From contig BPGO01000011.1 in the NCBI GenBank assembly GCA_026003075.1, positions 1 through 59,487 on the forward strand: a stretch of 59,487 nucleotides of DNA. The letters run 5' to 3'. Within the stretch, counting starts at the first letter, position 1. Each line of letters opens with the position of its first letter. A program made the position numbers and the translations under genes. Positions 52,621 to 59,487 of this stretch are shown one piece after another. This stretch comes from Fimbriimonadales bacterium. GTDB taxonomy: Bacteria > Armatimonadota > Fimbriimonadia > Fimbriimonadales > GBS-DC. A model generated the notes under the pieces. That model saw only the letters and a program-made list of their open reading frames with translations, ran no database searches and was not told where the DNA came from.

Positions 52621-53802
52621 ATGCAAATTCTCGTCCGAACGCTATGGGTTGGGCTGCTTGCGCTGTGCCTTGGCTTCGCGGACGCGCCGCGCACGCGCGA
52701 CAGCGACTGGCTGATTCGCGTAGGGCTGGAACAAGCCGCATGGGCGCCGAAATTGTATGTGAGCGTTTCCCAAGGCGCGCTTCGTTGGGTGAATCCACGC
52801 ACGGGTCAGACGCTCAGCGTCGGTGCGGCGGGTCAGGTCTGGGAACTGCGTCGCGAAGATGGACGCTATGTGGCAAGCAGCGAAAGCGTACAGATCGCCT
52901 CCGATAAGTTAGTCGCCGAGCCTACAGGCACAGGTTTCTTGCAGGTGGGAACCAGCCCCAATTCCCTACGCTCCTATCGGGGACATCTGGAATGGACGGA
53001 GCGCGACGGCAAATTACTCACCATCAACTGGGTTTCGCTGGACGACTATCTGAAAGCCACCTTGCCGCGTGAGATGCCCCCAAACTTCCATCCGGAAGCG
53101 CTCAAGGCGCAGGCGGTCGCGGCGCGCTCGTTCACTTTCCGCAGGCTGAACCGCTATCGGCAGTGGGGTTATGATCTGTGTGACCACGAGCCGTGTCAGG
53201 TTTATGGCGGGGTGGACGCAGAACATCCGAACACGAACGCCGCCGTGGATGCTACAGCAGGGGAGGTGTTGGCGTTCGAGGGGCGTGTTGTTGAGGCTGT
53301 TTATACAGGGAACTGCGGCGGGCACACCGCGCCCGTTGAAGTCGCGATGGTTGGAACACGCCCTACGCCATTCTTAGCGGGTGTCCCCGATACAGACGCG
53401 GATGGCAAACCTTACTGCCGCATCGCGCCCAACGGCTCTTGGGAAACGGTGCTAACCTGCGAAGAGTTGGGCAAGCGCTTCGCACAGGTGGGGCCGGTTC
53501 GGGAGTTGCGCCTGCTGCAACGCGCGCAAGGAGGACACGCGCAGCAGATCCAAATTCGCGGCGATCGCGCCACGCTCACCGTTTCGGGCGCAGAGTTTCG
53601 CACCGCGCTCGGCGCAACGCGCATACGCAGCTTGATGTTCGAAATTCAACCCATCAGCGAAGGCTGGAAACTCGTTGGGCGGGGCGCAGGACACGGTGTG
53701 GGAATGTGTCAATGGGGGGCACAAGGACGCGCCCTCGCCGGGCAAAACTATCGTCAGATTCTGGAAGCCTACTACCCCCGCACAACCCTGCAGCAGCTGT
53801 AA
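52621..53802 (+). CDS. SpoIID/LytB domain protein, probable lytic transglycosylase
   Basis: The 393-residue protein has a signal peptide (MQILVRTLWVGLLALCLGFA) and a SpoIID domain with LPREMPPNFHPEALKAQAVA and ARSFTFRR, GNCGGHTAPVE and GHGVGMCQWGAQGRAL, the conserved catalytic and substrate-binding motifs of peptidoglycan glycan-strand cleavage. The start is uncertain between ATG 52603 and 52621; the terminator at 52572-52602 rules out earlier starts. Sporulation is not implied, since the family is widespread in non-spore-formers. Confidence 0.88.
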   Translation: MQILVRTLWVGLLALCLGFADAPRTRDSDWLIRVGLEQAAWAPKLYVSVSQGALRWVNPRTGQTLSVGAAGQVWELRREDGRYVASSESVQIASDKLVAEPTGTGFLQVGTSPNSLRSYRGHLEWTERDGKLLTINWVSLDDYLKATLPREMPPNFHPEALKAQAVAARSFTFRRLNRYRQWGYDLCDHEPCQVYGGVDAEHPNTNAAVDATAGEVLAFEGRVVEAVYTGNCGGHTAPVEVAMVGTRPTPFLAGVPDTDADGKPYCRIAPNGSWETVLTCEELGKRFAQVGPVRELRLLQRAQGGHAQQIQIRGDRATLTVSGAEFRTALGATRIRSLMFEIQPISEGWKLVGRGAGHGVGMCQWGAQGRALAGQNYRQILEAYYPRTTLQQL

Positions 53803-53879
53803 ACGCATCCTCGCGACCAGTTGCCTGTCCCTAAGCAGCCTTCCGTCCTCCCTCTTGCATTAACCATACAAACCTGTGG

Positions 53880-53885
53880 TATAAT
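53880..53885 (+). promoter_or_regulatory. -10 box of secreted dockerin-module gene
   Basis: GGTATAAT with TATAAT at 53880-53885; a TTGCAT-like -35 lies about 18-19 nt upstream. AAAGGAGGT follows and decides the start at 53911/53917. Confidence 0.7.
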
Positions 53886-53916
53886 ACAAGTACCCTACGA
53901 AAGGAGGTCTATGGCA

Positions 53917-55194
53917 ATGAAGCGACTATTCGGTCTTTTGGGTGTTGTGACGTTGGGCGCGTCGTTGAGCGCAAGCGCGCAAGTGAGTTTTACGCACCTC
54001 AAGAGTGTTGACCTTTCCAGCTACTTCCCCGCAAGTGGACAACTTGGCGACCTGGCGTCCGATGTGGCGTTTGATGGCAGCAACCTCTACATCGCAGGAA
54101 TGTCCAGTGCAAGCACTAGCCCCGCGAGTGTGGGCGTGCTGAAGATCGGTAATGTGCTGTCGCTGGATGTGAACAGTTGGTCGTACAGCTCCCTGATTAC
54201 GCTCAGTCAGGCAGCTCAAAGCCGCAGCAGCTATATCGTGTACCGAGACGGGTTTCTCTATCTGGGCACAGGACTGGGCGACGGTTCTAACGATGCCGCC
54301 AACACGGGCATTCGCAAGTTCGACGCCGCGACCGGCACGCAAATCAGTGATTGGAATGGAACAGGCGTTGTGCTACCGATCAACTTAAGCAATTCATCGC
54401 GCGCAGAGTGTATTGAGATTGATCCTGGCTATCAGGGCAGTAATTCGTCGTTGGCAGTATTAGCGCGTGGACGCGGATTTATTTTTCGGCGCGATTTCGC
54501 AACGGGCAATGCGCTCCCGAACATCCTGAGTGTACCTTCGCGCGATTGTCAAGGTGGGCAGACTACCACAGGCATGCGCGACATCACCTTCTCCCCGGAA
54601 GGCGACGCTTACCTGCGCGTGGACAATAGCATCTTCTACGCGCCCCGTACGGCGGATAATACCGTTCAAGATGGACGCGCCTGCCCCATCTTCGACTTCA
54701 GCACGGACAACGCTTTCCAAGTGCTGATTAACATTCACTACATGCGTACGAACAGTGGGGACTACCTCCTCTATAACCGCCGCACAGGCGATGCAAACAA
54801 TCGTCTCAACAAGGTCTTCGTTGCGTCGGGTTCAGGAGCGACTTGGACGCCCGTGGCGGAGATTACAGGAGATGAACCCCTGCCCGATGGCAGCACTCCG
54901 AACGCTTACGGTTTCGATATCTTCAACTTCACGAGCGGCTTTGGTCCCGACCCGTCGCAGGGCGATGTGAACTTAGACGGCGTAGTGGACGATGCTGATT
55001 TGCTGGCGATTCTATTTGAGTTCGGTTCCAGCAACGCAGCGGTGGATGTGAACAGCGACGGCGTGGTCGATGACGCCGACCTGCTGACCGTGCTGTTCAA
55101 CTTCGGCTCCAGTCCCCAAGCGCAGTACCTGTTTATCGTGCATAGCTCCATAACTGCCGATCGGCTGGACATCTACCGCGTGGACAGCAACTGA
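53917..55194 (+). CDS. secreted protein with two dockerin-like repeats
   Basis: The 425-residue product has a signal peptide (MKRLFGLLGVVTLGASLSAS), a beta-propeller-like region (DVAFDGSNLYIAGMSS, IVYRDGFLYLGTGLG, DITFSPEGDAYLRVDN), and two dockerin-like loops, GDVNLDGVVDDADLLAILF and DVNSDGVVDDADLLTVLF, with a short extra strand at the end. The ribosome site spacing favours ATG 53917; ATG 53911 is only 3 nt from it. The function is unknown; it is extracellular. Confidence 0.82.
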   Translation: MKRLFGLLGVVTLGASLSASAQVSFTHLKSVDLSSYFPASGQLGDLASDVAFDGSNLYIAGMSSASTSPASVGVLKIGNVLSLDVNSWSYSSLITLSQAAQSRSSYIVYRDGFLYLGTGLGDGSNDAANTGIRKFDAATGTQISDWNGTGVVLPINLSNSSRAECIEIDPGYQGSNSSLAVLARGRGFIFRRDFATGNALPNILSVPSRDCQGGQTTTGMRDITFSPEGDAYLRVDNSIFYAPRTADNTVQDGRACPIFDFSTDNAFQVLINIHYMRTNSGDYLLYNRRTGDANNRLNKVFVASGSGATWTPVAEITGDEPLPDGSTPNAYGFDIFNFTSGFGPDPSQGDVNLDGVVDDADLLAILFEFGSSNAAVDVNSDGVVDDADLLTVLFNFGSSPQAQYLFIVHSSITADRLDIYRVDSN

Positions 55195-55224
55195 GGCTTG
55201 CTGCACCTCCCACTCACCTCCCTC

Positions 55225-55258
55225 CCCTCCTTACGCTCAACAGGCGTAGGGAGGGGTT
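55225..55258 (+). terminator. terminator of dockerin-module gene
   Basis: Arms 55225-55235 and 55244-55255 pair (CCCTCCTTACGC with GCGTAGGGAGGG, one mismatch), followed by TTGTTCT. Confidence 0.8.
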
Positions 55259-55297
55259 GTTCTCTATGTGGCATAAGGGAAAGCGGCAATTAAGGGG

Positions 55298-55330
55298 GTT
55301 TCCCCTCGCCCAGTGTGGGAGAGGGGAAAC
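55298..55330 (-). terminator. hairpin downstream of minus-strand pilin-like gene
   Basis: Perfect 10-bp arms GTTTCCCCTC (55298-55307) and GAGGGGAAAC (55321-55330) lie 9 nt after the stop of the gene at 55339-56247. The stem carries a T-poor tail on minus. Confidence 0.7.
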
Positions 55331-55338
55331 GGGTTTGG

Positions 55339-56247
55339 TTAGCGCGGGCGGTCGTCGTCCACCGTGAAGCGGAACATCACGCAGGTTGTGCCGCAGATGT
55401 TCGGGTTCGTCTCCGCGAGATAGTTGAGGCTAACGGCTTTCGCGTGCCCGTCCATCCACACCACATTGGAGAGCTTCATATGGCGTCCCAGAATCGCGCC
55501 GTTGTTGCGGCGGTTGAGCAGCGCCGGGAACGGGAAGGTCTCTACCGCGCGGGTTGGTTGGTCATCGCGCACCAGATCAGCTCGATAGAAGTCCGCGCTC
55601 TGCCCCATGTTTTGCACTTCGGCGATGAGTACCGTATCTGCAGGCTCCGCCGCCATTGCCAGCGGTTTATTGTTGGGCGGGGTGCAGGTGGAGAAGTTAT
55701 TGTTGCGGAAGGTGACCCCATTTCCACATCCTGCGTAGTACATATTGTTGATGGCGTAGCTGCCGAAGCGTCGCCCCACATTGGTCTGCCCGTTCGGGTC
55801 GCCACAGTCAGCTTCGCGGCGTACATTGCTGCCGTCGGGCGAATAGGGCTGGTACACATATCGCTTGTTCTCTGCCAGGGTGTGTGTCCCACCGTTGGGC
55901 AGCGTGCCCCGAATCGGCGCGAACGGGTCGCTGGGACAGTTGTGGATGTCCGTGTTCTTCGTGTAGGGCTGCAGCACATCCATCCAGCGCGGCGTGGAGC
56001 AGTTCACAAAGTGGTCGCCTTCCAAGACACGAGGCGGGTCGGCAAAAGCGTTGCGTGGCACATACTCGTCGTAGTCCTGAATGTACATCTGTACACCCAG
56101 ACCAATCTGCTTCACATTCGATAAGCAGCCCGTCTGGCGCGCCTTCTCCCGCGCCTGAGCGAACACCGGGAACAGAATCGCCGCCAGAATCGCGATTATC
56201 GCGATGACAACTAACAGCTCTATCAGCGTAAAACCTGTTCGTCTCAT
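55339..56247 (-). CDS. H-X9-DG / DUF1559 prepilin-like protein
   Basis: The 302-residue protein starts [17 protein letters not shown] and continues [20 protein letters not shown], then [18 protein letters not shown], and ends with [20 protein letters not shown], the H-X9-DG motif. It is close to the protein at 51665 and is probably a pseudopilin-like surface protein. A ribosome site (AGGAGGTG) lies upstream. It faces away from the SpoIID/dockerin block and ends at its own hairpin. Confidence 0.93.
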   Translation of the reverse strand: MRRTGFTLIELLVVIAIIAILAAILFPVFAQAREKARQTGCLSNVKQIGLGVQMYIQDYDEYVPRNAFADPPRVLEGDHFVNCSTPRWMDVLQPYTKNTDIHNCPSDPFAPIRGTLPNGGTHTLAENKRYVYQPYSPDGSNVRREADCGDPNGQTNVGRRFGSYAINNMYYAGCGNGVTFRNNNFSTCTPPNNKPLAMAAEPADTVLIAEVQNMGQSADFYRADLVRDDQPTRAVETFPFPALLNRRNNGAILGRHMKLSNVVWMDGHAKAVSLNYLAETNPNICGTTCVMFRFTVDDDRPR

Positions 56248-56387
56248 CGTACACCTCCTAAGTGAAGTATTATAATCATACGAGGCTCCCGATTAAGGAA
56301 AGGTTAAGAAGTGGGAGATATAATCCCTATAAAGGGAAACAGCCTGCTCGCCTTCCATCGCTCGCAGGGGAAGTAAGTCAGGATCTC

Positions 56388-57140
56388 CTATTCCCACAGG
56401 GTGGCGATTTGTGCCAGTGCGTAGAAGGCGGCGTGTTCCGTGCGCAGGACGCGCGCGCCCAGTGAGGCGGCATAGGTTTCAGGTTGCGCCGCCATCCAGT
56501 CCCGTTCCGCAGGACTGAAGCCGCCTTCGGGTCCTACCACAAGGCTGAGCGTACTGGGCAACGGCATGCGTCGACAGCGCTGCTTGAGCAAGAGGGCGCC
56601 CTCCCACTCGTCCAGCACGAATACAGGGCGCGGAAGGCTCACGAACGCGTGGCGCCAGTTGTCAAACAGGCGCACTCTCGGCAGGTAGGCGCGGCAGGCG
56701 AGTTCTGCCTCTTCCTGCGCGATTTTCTGCCAGCGCGTTGCATAGCGTGCCTGCTTCTGAGCGTCCCAGTGTACTACCGAGCGGTTGCTGGGGGCGAAGG
56801 AGAGGGCGGCGGCGCCGCCTTGCACGCACAGGCGCACCACCGTCTCCGCTTTTTCGGAGCGCACAAACGATTGCAGGACGGTGATACGGAAAGGAAGTTC
56901 CGTTTCCAACGTGCTCGGATGCAGGTCAGCAATCCGCGTGTCGTCATCCAGCATCGCCAGGAAGACGCCCCCTGTGCCGTCAAGCAAGCAAATCCAGTCG
57001 CCCGAACGTAGGCGTAGCACATGGCGCACCTGATGGGCGATTTCGTCAGGGAGTACACGCGCCTCGAGGACGGCTGGCGATACGAAAAAGCGCGGCAGAG
57101 CGCGCGGGCTTAGCCCTTGCGGAACACTGCGGCGACCCAT
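56388..57140 (-). CDS. rsmE: 16S rRNA (uracil1498-N3)-methyltransferase
   Basis: The 250-residue SPOUT enzyme has the N-terminal PUA-like part (PRFFVSPAVLE, HQVRHVLRLRSGDWICLLDG), QGGAAALSFAPSNRSVVHW, and the knotted SAM site LSLVVGPEGGFSPAERDW followed by LGARVLRTEHAAFYALA, the complete RsmE pattern. I chose ATG 57140, which overlaps the prmA end by 31 bp; it leaves 15 residues before the usual PRFF start. Coupling of prmA and rsmE is common in bacteria. Confidence 0.92.
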   Translation of the reverse strand: MGRRSVPQGLSPRALPRFFVSPAVLEARVLPDEIAHQVRHVLRLRSGDWICLLDGTGGVFLAMLDDDTRIADLHPSTLETELPFRITVLQSFVRSEKAETVVRLCVQGGAAALSFAPSNRSVVHWDAQKQARYATRWQKIAQEEAELACRAYLPRVRLFDNWRHAFVSLPRPVFVLDEWEGALLLKQRCRRMPLPSTLSLVVGPEGGFSPAERDWMAAQPETYAASLGARVLRTEHAAFYALAQIATLWE

Positions 57141-57973
57141 GTGCGTCGTTTGCGTGCCTCCTCTAAGTGCAGCCCTGCTGATTCGATCGCGCGGCGCACG
57201 CCGCCCCGCCAGTTGCGCCCACTGGTTCCTGAAATCAGGTAGACGCCCCCCGTCCTCAATCGCGGCGGCACTTGTGGTGCGCTCGCGATCAGAAAACCAC
57301 TGATAATGTTGCACACAATGAGGTCAAAGACGCCCTCCAGCGCGTTGAAGCCGTCGCCGACTTGCACCCGCACGCGCTCCGCAACGCCGTTGCGCACGAT
57401 ATTCCCATGCGCGACTTTAACGGCAAGCTCATCGTTGTCCACGGCAAGTACCTCTTGCGCTCCCAGCTGCGCCGCAGCAATCGCCAAAATACCTGTGCCC
57501 GTGCCCACATCCGCCACGCGCATGCCCGGCAGAAGGTATTTCTCCAGCAGTTCCAAGCAGAGCGCCGTGGTGGCATGCCCCCCCGTGCCGAACGCCAGCC
57601 CAGGGTCTAACTGAATCAGTACCTCATCAGGCGACGGTTTGTGGCGACTCCAGCTGGGTTGCACCCGAATCCGCTGCCCGAACCGACGACTACGGAAGTA
57701 GCGACGCCACACGGTGTGCCAGTTCTGCTCTGTGACGGGCTGCACCTCGAACTTGTGAATCGAGGGTAGGTTATATTCAGGAAGCCTTCGGATTTGCGCC
57801 TCGATTTCGGGGAGGCGTCCCTGCTCGCTCTGGGGAAGGTAAGCCACCACGCTGTAGGGCTGATCGCGCAGTTCCACACCAGCACAGCCCGAGTCGATCA
57901 GCACAGCGGCAATAGCATCCCAGGCAGGCGGCGGCGCCACCACACGGATACTGAGCCATTCTGAGGGCTTCAT
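57110..57973 (-). CDS. prmA: ribosomal protein L11 methyltransferase
   Basis: The 287-residue enzyme has the N-terminal L11-binding domain, the linker motif DPGLAFGTGGHATTALCLEL, SAM site VADVGTGTGILAIAAAQLGA and VDNDELAVKVA, then LIVCNIISGFLI. It methylates L11 at several amines. ATG 57973 lies 8 nt behind TATAAT (57987-57982), a leaderless pattern; the upstream in-frame ATGs are closer to the box. rsmE follows with an overlap. Confidence 0.93.
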   Translation of the reverse strand: MKPSEWLSIRVVAPPPAWDAIAAVLIDSGCAGVELRDQPYSVVAYLPQSEQGRLPEIEAQIRRLPEYNLPSIHKFEVQPVTEQNWHTVWRRYFRSRRFGQRIRVQPSWSRHKPSPDEVLIQLDPGLAFGTGGHATTALCLELLEKYLLPGMRVADVGTGTGILAIAAAQLGAQEVLAVDNDELAVKVAHGNIVRNGVAERVRVQVGDGFNALEGVFDLIVCNIISGFLIASAPQVPPRLRTGGVYLISGTSGRNWRGGVRRAIESAGLHLEEARKRRTWVAAVFRKG

Positions 57974-58171
57974 CATAGGCAATTATACCGAAAAAACCCA
58001 AGTCGGCAGATGAAGCCGTCTCCACTCCTGACGCGCGTTATCACGATCGTAATCTGTTGTCCATATCCCAAAATGGCATAGATACGGCATTTGATAGAGC
58101 CTATGGTGGAGGATGGTTCACAAATTACCTCTGAAAGCCGATTTTTCCCCCGAAATTTCCCCTCCCCCCCC

Positions 58172-58200
58172 TTGACAAACGCCGAAAAATGTGCTATAAC
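58172..58200 (+). promoter_or_regulatory. promoter of right RHS gene
   Basis: Perfect TTGACA (58172-58177) and TATAAC (58195-58200) are 17 nt apart, preceded by a C run and followed by AACGCC after the -35, as before the left RHS leader. The start of transcription would lie near 58207, giving a leader of about 42 nt. Confidence 0.85.
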
Positions 58201-58248
58201 TATAGGCACTGGAGAAACGCCCGCAATTGTACGAATGGAGGCTCAGTG

Positions 58249-59487
58249 ATGAGCGGACAGACGCTACGATGGGTACGCCGCAAGTTGGCGCATAGTCGCG
58301 CGATGCAGCTGTTTGCAGGAGTGTTGACCGTTGCCTTGACGCTCCCACCCCAGTTCGGCTTCGCCGCGGAACTGCATTATGTGCGTGGGGGGGGGGGGTA
58401 AATACTGTTAACATCACTCTCAATCCCCCGACTGAAACAGCCTACGAATCGACTTTGAGTGCTGCCCTTGCCACTTCCTTGCTCCAAAACACCGTACCGT
58501 GTCCCCCCGATGTGCCCATCCTGACTTTACCCAACGGCGATGTGACCCGCGACGGCGTAGTGGACGATGCAGACCTGCTTCAAGTGCAGTTCCAAATGGG
58601 CAATTCTGGCGGCGACGCGGACCTGGATGGGAACGGGGTGGTCGATGACGCCGACCTGATGATAGTCATGTTCGCTCAGGGGCAATCCAGCGATGCGCTC
58701 TGGCAGGGGAGTTTCGCACCTGCTCAGGGATGGTTTACCTTGCAGTTTGCGGTGCAGTTGGGTGACTATGTGGGCAACCCTGCAGGGCAGCAAGCAGAGG
58801 TGCGCCTACGCGATTTGGCGACAGGGGCGCAGTATGTGTATCCCGTGGTGTTTGGGGGCAGCCCGCTGCAGGTGGTGAGCGTGCCTGTGCCGACGCAGAA
58901 CCGTTATGCGGTGCAGGTGGTCGCGCCTCAAGGGGGGAGTTGGCTTACGATCAGCCGCACCGATGTGCCAGCTACGGCGCCTGCGCCGCTGACTTTTGGC
59001 GCGCCGTTCCCGTGGCAAGGGAGCTTTCCTGTGCCGTATGGCGTGCTCAACCCGGCCAACGGCAACCTAATGGTGGGGTTGGGATTGGTGTCGTGGGGCG
59101 GTCAGGCGGGCGTGGCGTTTGGACTGACCTACAACGCGCAAGATACGCGCTCAGGCGTGCTGGGAGTGGGCTGGCGTCATAGCTACGAGGCGCAGCTGGT
59201 GTTTCACACGAACGGTGTGGCGTTGCAAGAGCCTGACGGGCGTGTGTTGTTTTTTGCGGAGCAGCCTGATGGCTCATATGTGGCGATGAAGGGAGTTTAC
59301 GATCGGCTGCAGCGTACGGCAGAGGGCTATCAGCTCATTCGCGCCTCGCAGGTGCGCTGGTTGTTCGACTCCTCAGGGCGCTTGGTAGCCATTCGTGATT
59401 GGCACAATCAAGGGGTCTCGCTGGAGTATAACGCTGCGGGTCAGTTGCGCCGTGTGGTGGATACCACGGGGCGGGCGTTGACTTTGA
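58249..59487 (+). CDS. RHS-type surface protein with dockerin-like repeats, frame broken by G run, partial
   Basis: ATG 58249 (GGAGG, 7 nt spacing) opens a signal-peptide leader MSGQTLRWVRRKLAHSR ending PPQFGFAAEL. The 12-base G run then leads to an immediate stop. With 10 or 13 bases the reading goes on as VNTVNITLNPPTETAYEST and stays open to the window end (about 360 codons). It carries two dockerin-like loops (GDVTRDGVVDDADLLQVQF and DLDGNGVVDDADLMIVMF), then a DUF6531-type RHS start (FGLTYNAQDTRSGVLGVGW) and YD-like repeats (YNAAGQLRRVVDTTGR). It is probably a large secreted RHS protein, whose expression depends on the run length or on slippage. Confidence 0.82.
58387..58398 (+). repeat. 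poly-G tract (12) in RHS leader
   Basis: Twelve consecutive G follow the VR codons of the leader and put the RHS body out of frame. It is the counterpart of the 10-base tract at 2143-2152. Confidence 0.95.

Noticed and set aside
55315..56124. 269-codon open frame on plus across the minus-strand pilin-like gene
   Set aside because: Antisense shadow of a gene with prepilin signal and DGH motif.

Overview
The window is about 59.5 kb of moderately GC-rich bacterial chromosome, densely coded on both strands. Its character points to Armatimonadota (Fimbriimonadales-like): several H-X9-DG/DUF1559 prepilin-like secreted proteins, tandem dockerin-like DVNxDGxVDDADLL modules on unrelated secreted proteins, a DUF5693 membrane protein, a futalosine-pathway menaquinone enzyme (MqnD), and many start codons directly behind a -10 box. 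The taxon is an inference; no rRNA gene is present. I found no tRNA, rRNA, CRISPR array or intact insertion sequence.

Layout. 1-2.4 kb (minus): a broken RHS locus, with a promoter plus signal-peptide leader and a 10-base C/G run at one end, an RHS core fragment at the window edge, and between them genes for a thioredoxin-fold protein, a pilin-like protein and a small Cys-rich secreted protein. 2.8-9.2 kb: AhpD-like protein, a three-gene ABC export operon, MqnD and two envelope proteins. 9.2-24 kb: tryptophanase-family lyase, HEAT-repeat protein, ApgM, M50 protease, a 39-codon basic peptide gene coupled to a 5'-nucleotidase, DUF5693 protein, a PEP-CTERM nuclease-fold protein, nicotinate phosphoribosyltransferase and a large secreted GH13 amylase. 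24-29.5 kb: HDOD protein, RsmG, a GT4 glycosyltransferase, a dense DnaA-box cluster that is very probably oriC, then rplJ-rplL behind an attenuator-type leader, and a frameshifted nitrilase. 29.6-38.5 kb: hpt, then a LacI-family regulator with two operator palindromes in its own promoter, heading an apparent operon of secreted dockerin-module proteins, a pilin-like protein and a GH16-fold protein; convergent to it are an STN-like protein and a peptidoglycan amidase. 38.6-44.8 kb: uvrB, a GEMM-type cyclic-dinucleotide riboswitch, an FlgM-like gene, parA, parB, a GH29 fucosidase and an isochorismatase-like hydrolase. 44.7-58 kb: proline dehydrogenase, acylphosphatase, a polytopic membrane protein, a VKOR-DsbA fusion, hisS, a methyltransferase, two more pilin-like proteins, a SpoIID-type protein, rsmE and prmA. 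58.2 kb to the end (plus): a second RHS gene whose leader is homologous to the left one and carries a 12-base G run at the same place.

The observations most worth attention are: (1) two diverged RHS loci sharing promoter architecture, leader peptide and a poly-G tract at the same codon, in both of which the run breaks the frame as written, suggesting phase variation or slippage; (2) a GEMM riboswitch whose P1 3' strand can also pair with the Shine-Dalgarno of the FlgM-like gene, a direct ON-switch design, placed just upstream of parAB; (3) a recurrent GGTATAMT element 6-9 nt from start codons, indicating widespread leaderless transcripts.
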